Positions 43,863 through 52,255 of a DNA stretch of 64,000 nucleotides are shown piece after piece. The number at the start of each line of letters is the position of its first letter. Positions within the stretch are counted from its first letter, which is position 1. Source of the stretch: Methylocaldum sp002005105 (lineage in GTDB: Bacteria; Pseudomonadota; Gammaproteobacteria; Methylococcales; Methylococcaceae); NCBI RefSeq assembly GCF_051027545.1, contig NZ_CP194902.1, forward strand, positions 806,001 to 870,000, read 5' to 3'. The notes below the pieces were generated by a model. That model saw nothing but the letters and a program-made list of their open reading frames with translations. It had not been told where the DNA came from and ran no database searches. The position numbers and the translations under genes are program-made.

Positions 43863-45434
43863 ATGAACGCACAGACCTTGCGACTATCCGCTTTTCGCGC
43901 CGCCTGGAAAACGGACCTCCCCGCCTCTATCGTGGTTTTTCTGGTGGCCCTGCCGCTCTCCATGGGTATCGCCATCGCTTCCGGCGTGCCTATGGCGCAC
44001 GCCGCCTCGGCCGGCCTCATTACCGCCATCATCGGCGGTGTCGTCACCGGAGCATTGTCCGGCTGCACGCTTCAGGTGAGCGGGCCGGCGGCCGGCTTGG
44101 CGGTGATGGTCGCTTTGTTCGTTCAGGAACACGGCTTCCAAACCCTGGGCGTCATCGTGCTGCTCGCCGGCTTGGTGCAACTGGCTGCGGGCCTGTTGCG
44201 GCTGGGCCAGGTGTTCCGGGCCGTGTCGCCGTCGTTGATCCAGGGCATGCTGGCAGGGATCGGCATTCTGATCTTCGCCTCCCAGTTCCATGTCATGGTG
44301 GACGATATGCCTCCCGGGACCGGCAAGGAATTCGGCGGCATCATCAATCTGTGGACCTTGCCGCAGGCGGTATGGAAAGGAATTTCCGAAACGGTTCACC
44401 GGCCGGCGGCCCTGATCGGGCTGCTCACCATCGTAACCATGTTCTTGTGGAACAGGCTCACGCCGCAAAAGCTCAAGCTGCTGCCGGCCCCCCTTCTCGG
44501 CGTCGCGGTCGGCACCTCCTGCGCCGCGATATTGCAGGCGGACCTCAAGTACGTGCCGGTCCCCGACAATCTGCTGGAAGCGTTACGCTGGCCCGGCGGA
44601 TCCGATCTTCGAGCTCTCTCCGACCGGGCGATTTGGCTGGCGGGCCTGTCTCTGGCCTTCGTAGCCAGCGCCGAATCGCTGCTGACCGCCACCGCGGTGG
44701 ACTCTATGCAGCGGCATGCGCCGCGTACCCGCTACGATCGGGAACTAGCCGCCCAGGGCGTCGGCAACATCCTGTGCGGACTGGCCGGTGTATTGCCGAT
44801 GACCGGCGTGATCGTCCGCAGTTCCGCCAATGTGCTGGCCGGTGCGAGAACCCGGCTGTCCACGATCCTGCACGGCGTCTGGATGTTGGTGTTCATCACC
44901 CTTCTACCGGGCGTCCTGAGCTTGATTCCGGTGGCCAGCCTAGCGGCGGTGCTGGTCTACACCGGCGTCAAACTGATGAATCCCAAAGCCATGCGCACAC
45001 TGTGGCGCACCGACCGGGCGGAAGCCGGCATATACGCGGCGACCCTCGGTACCGTGGTAGTGGTGGACCTCCTGACCGGCATTGCTGTCGGAATCGCTCT
45101 GGCGTTGGTCCGATTGCTGTGTAGCTTCTCGCATCTGGAGGTTGCGGTCGAAGAGGAAAAAGGGAGCGTCCGGACCACGATCCGCCTCAAAGGCGCCGCA
45201 ACCTTCATCCGTCTGCCGAAGCTCGCGGCGGCCCTGGAGCGGGTCCGTCCCGACGCGCACGTGCACGTGAATTTCCACGAACTGACGTATATCGATCATG
45301 CCTGCTTGGATCTTCTGATCAATTGGGAACAACAGCATAAGGCAGCCGGCGGCGAACTGGTCATCGACTGGGACAGACTGCGCGCCGTCTTCCAGCAGCA
45401 CGCCTGGGGAGAACGGCGCATCGAGGCCGCATGA
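43863..45434 (+). CDS. SulP family anion transporter, probable bicarbonate transporter
   Basis: A 523-residue protein with ~12 membrane segments and a C-terminal STAS domain (residues ~440-523; FHELTYIDHACLDLLINWEQ). GCTLQVSGPAAGLAVMVALF and GVLPMTGVIVRSSANVLAGA are SulP hallmarks. SulP members move sulfate or, as in BicA, Na+-dependent bicarbonate. The gene is next to a carbonic anhydrase and an NhaR gene, so bicarbonate is the more likely substrate. The frame opens 28 codons earlier with TTG; I prefer the ATG at 43863, which has an AAAGGG ribosome binding site. Confidence 0.9.
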   Translation: MNAQTLRLSAFRAAWKTDLPASIVVFLVALPLSMGIAIASGVPMAHAASAGLITAIIGGVVTGALSGCTLQVSGPAAGLAVMVALFVQEHGFQTLGVIVLLAGLVQLAAGLLRLGQVFRAVSPSLIQGMLAGIGILIFASQFHVMVDDMPPGTGKEFGGIINLWTLPQAVWKGISETVHRPAALIGLLTIVTMFLWNRLTPQKLKLLPAPLLGVAVGTSCAAILQADLKYVPVPDNLLEALRWPGGSDLRALSDRAIWLAGLSLAFVASAESLLTATAVDSMQRHAPRTRYDRELAAQGVGNILCGLAGVLPMTGVIVRSSANVLAGARTRLSTILHGVWMLVFITLLPGVLSLIPVASLAAVLVYTGVKLMNPKAMRTLWRTDRAEAGIYAATLGTVVVVDLLTGIAVGIALALVRLLCSFSHLEVAVEEEKGSVRTTIRLKGAATFIRLPKLAAALERVRPDAHVHVNFHELTYIDHACLDLLINWEQQHKAAGGELVIDWDRLRAVFQQHAWGERRIEAA

Positions 45435-45719
45435 AGGTCCATCCTGATGGGCCGTGGCCTGGAGTTTGCCGAAGGATTCCGCGGACCGGCTGCGACGCGT
45501 TCCATCCGGGTTGCAGCTATTGAGGGAAGTCCGACAGGACTCCATCGGACGCAGAACAATGATGGACTGGAAGAGTTCCGTTCAAGATTGTTACCATGCG
45601 TTCGTACAGCTTGCTGTGACGAATCCTCGCAATACCGCGCCGTTTAAGTCAAACCTAAGGAAATCGGAGGAGGCCTTGTATGTGCGAGGTCAAGGCGAAC
45701 CAACATTGAGGAAATCATC

Positions 45720-45980
45720 ATGAACATTAAAGAAGAATTGGAAAAATTTCGGGACGGCTTACTTCAGCAACGGGACGAACTGCGGGTGCAGCTCAACTTG
45801 GCGAAACTCGAGGCTCAGGAAGAGTGGAACAAGACGGAAGAAAAGCTGGAAGAGTTCAAGAGCAAGCTCGCCGGAGTCGCCGACGAAGCCAAAGACGCCT
45901 CGGAAGATGTCTGGACCAGCGTCAAAATGCTCGGTGAAGAAGTAAGAAGCGCCTACGAACGGATCAAGAGCCGGATATAA
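45720..45980 (+). CDS. Small coiled-coil protein
   Basis: An 86-residue highly charged protein, almost wholly heptad-patterned (ELEKFRDGLLQQRDELRVQL, then EEWNKTEEKLEEFKSKLAGV). It resembles the small coiled-coil family similar to cyanobacterial sll1863, whose function is unknown. It starts MNIKEELEKF. It lies after SulP, with a 285-bp gap without a gene between them, and is followed by a hairpin (45999-46024). Confidence 0.75.
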   Translation: MNIKEELEKFRDGLLQQRDELRVQLNLAKLEAQEEWNKTEEKLEEFKSKLAGVADEAKDASEDVWTSVKMLGEEVRSAYERIKSRI

Positions 45981-45998
45981 CTGCCACCGCATCTTTCG

Positions 45999-46024
45999 GC
46001 ATCCCGCCTGCGAAGGCGGGATGC
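45999..46024. terminator. Hairpin between convergent genes
   Basis: GCATCCCGCCT-GCGA-AGGCGGGATGC, an 11-bp perfect stem with a GNRA tetraloop. It sits between the stop of the coiled-coil gene and the stop of the convergent ybdD-like gene, where a bidirectional terminator is expected. No T-run follows, so a REP-like role is an alternative. Confidence 0.5.
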
Positions 46025-46033
46025 GCCGCCGCG

Positions 46034-46219
46034 TCAGCAACAGCGTTTGACGCCGCTCCATCGCCGATGCAGCTCGGCATTAAAAAACTCTTTGCGGCTC
46101 AAAGGCTCCCCGCCCTCGCCGGCGTGGTGGACACGCCAATGCGCCAGATACTTTTCATAGGCATCGTCGCCGGTCATTTCCCGCAGCAGATGCCATAGCG
46201 TCTTGACTGTTTTCATCAT
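46034..46219 (-). CDS. YbdD/YjiX (DUF466) family protein
   Basis: A 61-residue protein with the DUF466 pattern: a helix (KTLWHLLREMTGDDAYEKYL), HWRVHHAGEGGEPLSRKEFF, and a C-terminal Cys-Cys after a basic stretch. YbdD-like proteins normally accompany the pyruvate/peptide transporter CstA; none is present here. The gene is divergent from the bestrophin gene (start 46277) and is convergent with the coiled-coil gene. Confidence 0.82.
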   Translation of the reverse strand: MMKTVKTLWHLLREMTGDDAYEKYLAHWRVHHAGEGGEPLSRKEFFNAELHRRWSGVKRCC

Positions 46220-46276
46220 TTAATAATCCACTTCGGCAATTCACTCCCGAGATCGAAAGCCGCTTAGGAGTTCAGC

Positions 46277-47188
46277 GTGATCAATTACAACCCCAAATCG
46301 TGGTGGGGCCTCATTTTCAAATTTCATAAAAGCGACACGTTCAGAAGGCTGTTGCCGGCCATGAGTTCGGTCGCCTTATTCACCGCGGCCATAGCCTATA
46401 TCGATCGCGATCTGCTGCCCGAGGAATTCAAGGGCACGAATCTGGTTCACTCCCTACTGGGCTTCGTCATCTCGCTGCTGCTGGTTTTTCGAACCAACAC
46501 GGCGTACGAGCGCTGGTGGGAAGGCAGGCGGCAGTGGGGAACCTTGGTCAATACGTCCCGCAATCTGGCCCTGAAGTGCAACGCATTCCTTCGACAAAAC
46601 CATCCGTCCAGACTCATCATCGCCAAACATATTGCCGCTTATGCCTCGGTGCTGAACGAGCATCTCCGCGATGCCGAACCGCTGCAACGCCGACCGGCCG
46701 GCGTGCACCGGCCGAATCTTATCGCCAACAGCCTGTTCAGGGAAATCGACCGACTGCACCGGGGCGGAGATCTCGCCGGAGTACATTATCTGAACATCAA
46801 CAGCGAACTCACCTCGCTGACGGACATCTGCGGCGCCTGCGAACGCATCAAGAAAACGCCGATCCCGTACTCCTACAGCCTTTTCATCAAGAAGTTCATT
46901 TTCGTCTACATCGTCACCATGCCGTTCTGCTTCGTACACGAATTCGGGTACTGGACGATCCTGTTCACTACTTTCGTGTTCTTCGTTCTGGGCAGCCTGG
47001 AGCTGATCGCGGAAGAAATCGAGAATCCCTTCGGCGACGATGCCAACGACCTCCCCACGGAAGAACTGGCTAAGATGATCGGCTCCAACGTGAGCGAAAT
47101 CTTGCTGCGAAAGCGGGCGACCGTCGGCTCCAGCGTACCGAAATACACCGATCTCGGATCCCGCGCATCGGTCACCTCGGCGCATTGA
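46277..47188 (+). CDS. Bestrophin family anion channel
   Basis: A 303-residue bestrophin/UPF0187 membrane protein. It starts MINYNPKSWWGLIFKFHKSD and has four main membrane segments; LLVFRTNTAYERWWEGRRQW is the family's conserved stretch. The tail EEIENPFGDDANDLPTEELA is a bestrophin signature. Bestrophins conduct anions, in algae including bicarbonate. It lies 840 bp after SulP, separated by the small coiled-coil and YbdD genes, and could join the nearby carbonic anhydrase in inorganic carbon handling. Confidence 0.9.
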   Translation: MINYNPKSWWGLIFKFHKSDTFRRLLPAMSSVALFTAAIAYIDRDLLPEEFKGTNLVHSLLGFVISLLLVFRTNTAYERWWEGRRQWGTLVNTSRNLALKCNAFLRQNHPSRLIIAKHIAAYASVLNEHLRDAEPLQRRPAGVHRPNLIANSLFREIDRLHRGGDLAGVHYLNINSELTSLTDICGACERIKKTPIPYSYSLFIKKFIFVYIVTMPFCFVHEFGYWTILFTTFVFFVLGSLELIAEEIENPFGDDANDLPTEELAKMIGSNVSEILLRKRATVGSSVPKYTDLGSRASVTSAH

Positions 47189-47370
47189 CGGTTTTGACGA
47201 ACCCGTCCGCTTCCCGGCGCGAGGCGATGGCCTTGCGTCGGTTTATGCGCCTGCGGGGAAGGTTTGGGTGATGATGTCCCATTTGGTCGGACTTACACCG
47301 CGCCGGTTGCCATTGGCTCTTTAGAGTATTTTTCATCCCGGTGTACGGATTCGTGTCGGGCGGGAAGCAC

Positions 47371-47441
47371 GTAGGTCGGCAATCCCTTGCCGACAAAGCC
47401 CTTCGCCGAGCCGATACGTCGGCAAGGGATTGCCGACCTAC
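47371..47441. repeat. REP-like element (GTAGGTCGG family)
   Basis: GTAGGTCGGCAATCCCTTGCCGAC faces GTCGGCAAGGGATTGCCGACCTAC. It lies in the 549-bp gap between bestrophin and the histidine kinase; a TCAGGCATTTACTTTTTTG sequence after it (47484) resembles ends of RAYT-type elements. No gene is seen in the gap. Confidence 0.8.
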
Positions 47442-47737
47442 ATATCGGGCTCCCTGATACCGAATCGGAAAATGCTCTAGGGTCAGGCATTTACTTTTTT
47501 GAATTTGGTTTCTTTCATTTCAAGAAGCAAACAACAAAGGTCTGACTGTGTCTTGCAGTTCGCCGGCAAGCCGGATATCGACAGTATTTCGCCGCCGAGA
47601 CAAAAACGGCCCTGAAGTTTTCCGTTCGAAGTGCCCGTGTCACGGGCACTCGGTACGACAGGTTGACCTTTACACCCGTTTAGTGTCAATTTTCCGTCAC
47701 TGAACTCTCTCAGGACTTACTGCTCAAGGAGTGTCCT

Positions 47738-49108
47738 ATGGTGGTGCAAGATCAGGATTATTGGAAGGATCGGGTTTCGGTGCCCGGAGAAGTGCGCAAG
47801 GTACACAAATCCGGAAAACCCGTGCGGACCAGATGGCGTCTCGTGCTTGCGGCGCTCCTCGGCCTTAGCGCTCTCGGGCTCGTGCTCGTGCAAAGCCACG
47901 GCGGGTTCGGCGGACTTGCCGATCGCGTTACGCCCCTGCCTGCTGCGCTGCAAGACATTCATGCATCGGTCGAGCAGGCATTGGACAAACTCTTCAGGGC
48001 CGAAGACGACGATAAATTGACGCCTCTCGTCAACGAGTTATCGGAAAAGAAAAAACGGTTTTATGACCGAATCGCCGACTTTGGGGCCGAGGCTAAAGCC
48101 AGGTTGTCGATAGACGAAACCTTTTACGGGTTGGAGGATGCCGTGGACGGGTTCTGGCAGGACGGTTTGAGCCGAATTGATCGAGCGGTTCGGCAGGACC
48201 TTCTGGTCAAGGGGGCCATTCTGGGCATTCTGTTGCTCATTTGCGTTGGCTTCGGCTCGGGTCTGCTGGCCGTGTTTACCCGATCGGTCCGGCAACTGGA
48301 CGAATCCATCCGAAGACTGGGAGCGGGAGACTTCGGCAAACCCATCCGGGTTACCGGACCGAAAAACCTTCGGCTTCTCGGTGATCGGCTCGACTGGCTG
48401 CGCACCCGTTTGCTGGGTCGGGAAGAGTCGAAGCAACAGTTCATGAGCAAAGTCTCGAACGAATTCGAAACGCCGCTTTCCGGCATTTTCGAAAGCACCG
48501 GCCTGCTTATGGCCGAGGCGTTGAATCCGAAGCAACGCGACCTGTTGGCGCGGCTGAGCCAGGACGTTCAGAAACTGCAAAACCTGTTCGATGAGTCGCT
48601 CCACTATGGCCAGGTCAAGGACAATCCATCGCCGCAACCGAAGGACGCGGTGAACATGAAGACGTTGCTGGCATCGGTGATCGAAGATTATCGGGACTCC
48701 CTAAATGCGAAGTCCCTCACCATCAAGGAGTTGATCCAGCCGGTCGAATTCCTCGGTGTTCCCGACCAGGTGCGGACGATTGTCGACAATCTGCTCTCCA
48801 ACGCCATCAAGTTTTCTCCGGAAGGGGGCAAGATCCGGATCATTCTTCGTGACTTGGGAACCGGTATGCAACTGGAGGTCGAAGATGACGGTCCCGGAAT
48901 AGACACCACGGAGCGTACGCGGATATTCGAGCCGTTTTTTCGAGGCAAGGCGGCCCACATGACCGACACCGAGGGTGCCGGCTTGGGGCTGGCGATCGTG
49001 AGCGAGTGCGTGGCCAATCACCAGGGAAAAGTCGAAAGCATCGAACCGCGGCAGGACGAACAGGGCGCCCGCATCCGGGTCGAACTTCCGCTGGTGGAGG
49101 TTTCTTAA
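47738..49108 (+). CDS. Histidine-kinase-like protein with Asn in place of the phospho-acceptor His
   Basis: A 456-residue membrane protein: one hydrophobic segment (residues ~33-52), a ~120-residue outside domain, a second (LLVKGAILGILLLICVGFGS, ~155-180), HAMP (SVRQLDESIRRLGAGDFGKP), and a dimerisation helix reading FMSKVSNEFETPLSGIF, where the usual His of the H-box is Asn241. The ATPase domain is intact: NLLSNAIKFSPEGG, EDDGPGID, FEPFFRG and GAGLGLAIVSE. No response regulator gene is adjacent. It cannot autophosphorylate in the normal way, so it may be a regulator, phosphatase or scaffold. The gene order resembles glrK-qseG only loosely. Confidence 0.85.
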   Translation: MVVQDQDYWKDRVSVPGEVRKVHKSGKPVRTRWRLVLAALLGLSALGLVLVQSHGGFGGLADRVTPLPAALQDIHASVEQALDKLFRAEDDDKLTPLVNELSEKKKRFYDRIADFGAEAKARLSIDETFYGLEDAVDGFWQDGLSRIDRAVRQDLLVKGAILGILLLICVGFGSGLLAVFTRSVRQLDESIRRLGAGDFGKPIRVTGPKNLRLLGDRLDWLRTRLLGREESKQQFMSKVSNEFETPLSGIFESTGLLMAEALNPKQRDLLARLSQDVQKLQNLFDESLHYGQVKDNPSPQPKDAVNMKTLLASVIEDYRDSLNAKSLTIKELIQPVEFLGVPDQVRTIVDNLLSNAIKFSPEGGKIRIILRDLGTGMQLEVEDDGPGIDTTERTRIFEPFFRGKAAHMTDTEGAGLGLAIVSECVANHQGKVESIEPRQDEQGARIRVELPLVEVS

Positions 49109-49132
49109 GTAAAAGCAGCCCATATAACCTAT

Positions 49133-49248
49133 GTAGGGCGGAATAGCGTATCCCAATCGCAAACGGTCATCCGGGTAGTGCCCCGACAACCCGCCGCCGC
49201 ATGGGAACCTTCCATTCGGCGCATTACGCTAAAGCTAATGCGCCCTAC
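49133..49248. repeat. Inverted-repeat element (GTAGGGCGG type)
   Basis: GTAGGGCGGAATAGCGTATCCC at the left and TAATGCGCCCTAC at the right, around the CCAATCGCAAACGG module (49152). Confidence 0.6.
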
Positions 49249-49284
49249 ACTAGCTGAGATTATCCAAACCTGCGAGTTTCAGGG

Positions 49285-49457
49285 CATAGGATGTGCTGAA
49301 CAAAGTGAAGCGCATCGATCTGAACTGCCCCGGACTCGCGAGCGAAGCGGGACAGCGTAGCGTGGCGAGGCCGCCCATAGGGTGCCGGACAGGGATTGTC
49401 CGGCATGAACCCATCGATCGCGACCGATGCGCCTCCTATCGTCGGCAGCATCCTATA
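49285..49457. repeat. Inverted-repeat element (CATAGGATG...CATCCTA type)
   Basis: CATAGGATG at 49285 and CATCCTATA at 49449 bracket GC-rich inner palindromes; the inner GCGATGCGCCTCCT-like text resembles the element in the DUF4350-moxR gap (20586-20653). The rest of the gap up to 49717 shows no gene. Confidence 0.55.
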
Positions 49458-49717
49458 CCAGTCAAGAGTCGGTTTGGGTCAAGTTATCGATGGGAAGACA
49501 CTCCATGAAACTCTCCGACTTTCACCATAGATCTATCGCACCCCGAGGACGGCTGTTCATTAGGGAATAACCGGTTTTGCTGCCGGGCGCACGCGGATTC
49601 CTTCGAAGACATAGCAAAGAGCCTGTACCAGCAGGCCCTCGAACCCTTCGACACGCTCAGGACAGGCCCTTCGACGAACTCAGGGCGAACGGCCCACTGG
49701 ACAGACTCAATGTCTTG

Positions 49718-50389
49718 TCAGGCGGGACCACCAACCGACTTGATGAACTCGTCCGCCTCCCGGATCGACACTTCCATGGACCTTATAAGCGCCGAAATAT
49801 CGGTTTGGAGGCTGTCGAGTTCGCCCCGCAGGGAGGCGATGGCTTGGGCATTGAGGTTGTGCTTCAGGAATAGAACCTGATCGCGGAACGTCAGCAATAC
49901 CGGCTCCATTTTGGATTCGGCGCGTTTCATGGCGGCGATGAGCTGATCGTAGCGCCGGCGCGTCCCCGTGAGCTTTTGCTGGCTGCTGCGCTTGAGCGAC
50001 GGGTTCTGGTATTGGGAGAGTTCATTTTCCCATTCGTCGAACAAGGCTTCCGAAACGTCCTCGATGTCGTCGATCCGTTTCCGAACCTCGTCCGCCTTGG
50101 CCCGGCTGCGCTCGTATTCGGCGTCGAGCTCCCGGTACTTCTCTTCCAGGCTGCCGCCCTTGAAGCCGGTGAGCGCGGTAAACCGATCCAGCGCGTTCTT
50201 GAACTGTGTCTTGGCCTCTTCCTGGCTGTCGCGGGCCTTTTCTACGCGGTGAACGAGAATGTCGCGCTTGTGAAAGCCCAGCGACTCCGCCGCCCTGTAA
50301 TAAGCGGAAGAACAACCGGTCAGGATGAGGAACAGGAGCAGGAGCAGGAAAAAGCTCCGCCGCGCGACGAGCTGTACATGGTTGGGCAT
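49718..50389 (-). CDS. DUF2959 family lipoprotein
   Basis: A 223-residue lipoprotein: signal peptide with lipobox LILTGCSS (Cys about residue 26), then a long helical coiled coil (YYRAAESLGFHKRDILVHRV, EAKTQFKNALDRFTALTGF). This pattern fits DUF2959, whose function is unknown. It is 28 bp downstream of the hydrogenase-like gene on the same strand and convergent with the histidine kinase. Confidence 0.85.
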   Translation of the reverse strand: MPNHVQLVARRSFFLLLLLFLILTGCSSAYYRAAESLGFHKRDILVHRVEKARDSQEEAKTQFKNALDRFTALTGFKGGSLEEKYRELDAEYERSRAKADEVRKRIDDIEDVSEALFDEWENELSQYQNPSLKRSSQQKLTGTRRRYDQLIAAMKRAESKMEPVLLTFRDQVLFLKHNLNAQAIASLRGELDSLQTDISALIRSMEVSIREADEFIKSVGGPA

Positions 50390-50417
50390 GGGAAAGCGGC
50401 TCCGAAAACGAACAGGC

Positions 50418-51725
50418 TCAAGATCGTACTACATTCAGATCGAGAAAATCGCTCGAACAGGCGATGCACGGATCGTAATTGCGGATCACCCGCTCTCCGT
50501 ACTGCCGCAATTCCTCATCGGTTCTTTCCGGGCCGAACGATTGCAGCGCTCCGAAAAGATCCTCCTCGATACACGCCTGGTTATGCATGGCCGGAGAAAC
50601 GATCCGTGCGCGCATCACGCGACCCTGGGCATCGACTTCGTAGCAGTGCCAGAGAATGCCCTGCGGAGCTTCGGTACAGGCGAATCCGGTCCCGGCACGA
50701 GTTCGAGCCTCGACGTACGATGCCTGCGGCTCATAGCCGTCCAGCAGGCGAATGGCATCGGTTATGGCGAAATACACCTCCACCGCTCGCGCCACGATAC
50801 TGTGGAAAATATTTCGGCTGGGAAAAGCGATGCCGGCTTTGCGCAGAGCCTCGGCCACCGGACCGGGCAACAGGTCCCGGTTCAGGTTCAGCCGCGCCAA
50901 GGGCCCCGCGAGATAAGGCCTTCCCTCGATCAATGAATAATCGGTCTTGGAATGCGGATCCCGGTGCACTTGGAAATACCTTTCGAAACTCTCGACGGCT
51001 ATGTCCAAGCCGGTACTGGAAACGATGGTGCCGCCACACATCGGGTACGCGTCCGGATGCCGCAGGGCCACGTTGATGAACGATTGTTCGCTGGAAGGCA
51101 GATCGATGCCGCCCGTCCAAGCCACCAAGGACTCCGCTTCCGGCAAGGCCGCGCGCAGCCGCTCGACCGATTGCCTGACCTGGGCCTTGGACGGCGCATG
51201 GTGAAATCCGCCGATGCGGACTCCCGCCGCGCGGGAAGACGAGGCGTGAAACAGGCGGATCAACTCGCAACCCAGATTATGCAGACGCAGTCCGCGACGC
51301 ACTTCGTCCGGAAAATCCCGAGACATTTCCGCGAGGCTCGAAAACCCAAGGAAATCCGGTGCGGCGAGCAAATGAATGTGCAGCGAATGGCTCGCGATCC
51401 ACTCGCCGCAGCACATCACCCGCCGCATCGCCTGAATCCAGGCTGTCGGACGGCAGTCCAAAGCCGATTCGAGGCCTTGCACGGCGCTCATTTGATAGGC
51501 TACGGGACCGGTCCCGCAGATGCGCGCCAGCGTGTCGGGCACGTCGAAACATGCCCGTCCTTCGAGAAATGCTGAGAGCAGCCGGGACTGCTCGAAGATG
51601 TGAAGCGCAAGGCTTTCGATCCGCGCGTTGCGGATGCGCAAGTCCAGGATGGCATCCCCGTCCAGCCGCGCGGGTCCGGATCCGGTATCGACAGCTTGTT
51701 GTTCACTCATGAATTCGATTGCCAT
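50418..51725 (-). CDS. [NiFe]-hydrogenase large-subunit-like protein with lost metal ligands
   Basis: A 435-residue protein of the nickel-dependent hydrogenase large subunit family, closest to cytoplasmic group 3 types. The L1 motif reads RICGTGPVAYQMSAV, so the second cysteine of the CxxC (expected RICGIC) is Gly73; the C-terminal motif reads DPCIACSSD (Cys420, Cys423) with Asp where a His usually ends CxxH. Two of four NiFe-binding cysteines are therefore not in place or isolated. There is no small subunit, diaphorase or maturation gene in the window. A good GAGGTAG ribosome binding site precedes 51725. It may be a non-catalytic relative. The divergent neighbour is a MinD-like ATPase. Confidence 0.82.
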   Translation of the reverse strand: MAIEFMSEQQAVDTGSGPARLDGDAILDLRIRNARIESLALHIFEQSRLLSAFLEGRACFDVPDTLARICGTGPVAYQMSAVQGLESALDCRPTAWIQAMRRVMCCGEWIASHSLHIHLLAAPDFLGFSSLAEMSRDFPDEVRRGLRLHNLGCELIRLFHASSSRAAGVRIGGFHHAPSKAQVRQSVERLRAALPEAESLVAWTGGIDLPSSEQSFINVALRHPDAYPMCGGTIVSSTGLDIAVESFERYFQVHRDPHSKTDYSLIEGRPYLAGPLARLNLNRDLLPGPVAEALRKAGIAFPSRNIFHSIVARAVEVYFAITDAIRLLDGYEPQASYVEARTRAGTGFACTEAPQGILWHCYEVDAQGRVMRARIVSPAMHNQACIEEDLFGALQSFGPERTDEELRQYGERVIRNYDPCIACSSDFLDLNVVRS

Positions 51726-52255
51726 CGCCTTGCTACCTCGTAAAAAGTGATGGCGATCGATTTAAGCGGAGACACATGTTTCGGCTAGGTTCACCCTCCC
51801 TGCAAGCCAATTCCGGTAGAAACGCCGCGGCGGAACTTCCGCGCGAGCGACCGCATGCCCGGCGGTCCTCGACGATACCCCCTTGTCCGGTGCCAAAGCG
51901 CGCAAGCCTCGCTCGAAAGCAGTTCGACGCGAAAGCGCCGTGACCGCTCATCGCCCCGCTCCTCCGAAAAAACCGGGAACGGAAAAAGATCGCAAAAAAA
52001 CCCTTCTTGGCAAAAACAGCGACCGAGAGGCCATGTCACACTCCCTGTAACGTCCATGAAAATATCCGTTCCGGTCATCGACCGGGTCGCGGCAAACCGA
52101 AGCACGCCAAAAGGCTCCATCGGAGCGGAACTAGGTTACTACCGCCGCTCCACCTTGCATAGAACTCGTTTCGAAAACCGATTTGAAAGCGTCACACCGG
52201 CATTCATCCACGGCTACACTTTTAAGATCGAAAACCCCAAAAGGCCCCCTCACTC
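51726..52255. other. Divergent gap without a gene
   Basis: About 530 bp between the hydrogenase-like gene and the MinD-like gene. Overlapping short frames (for example 51855-52442 forward) do not show family resemblance. The promoters of both genes must lie here, but I cannot point to convincing hexamers. Confidence 0.5.

Noticed and set aside
45435..45719. Open frames between SulP and the coiled-coil gene
   Set aside because: Two overlapping forward frames of 66 and 89 codons have no family match and mixed codon use. The stretch probably holds only regulatory sequence.
47478..47737. Possible second RAYT-like element before the histidine kinase
   Set aside because: A TCAGGCATTTACTTT sequence resembles a RAYT-type element end, but no transposase gene or second end is seen.
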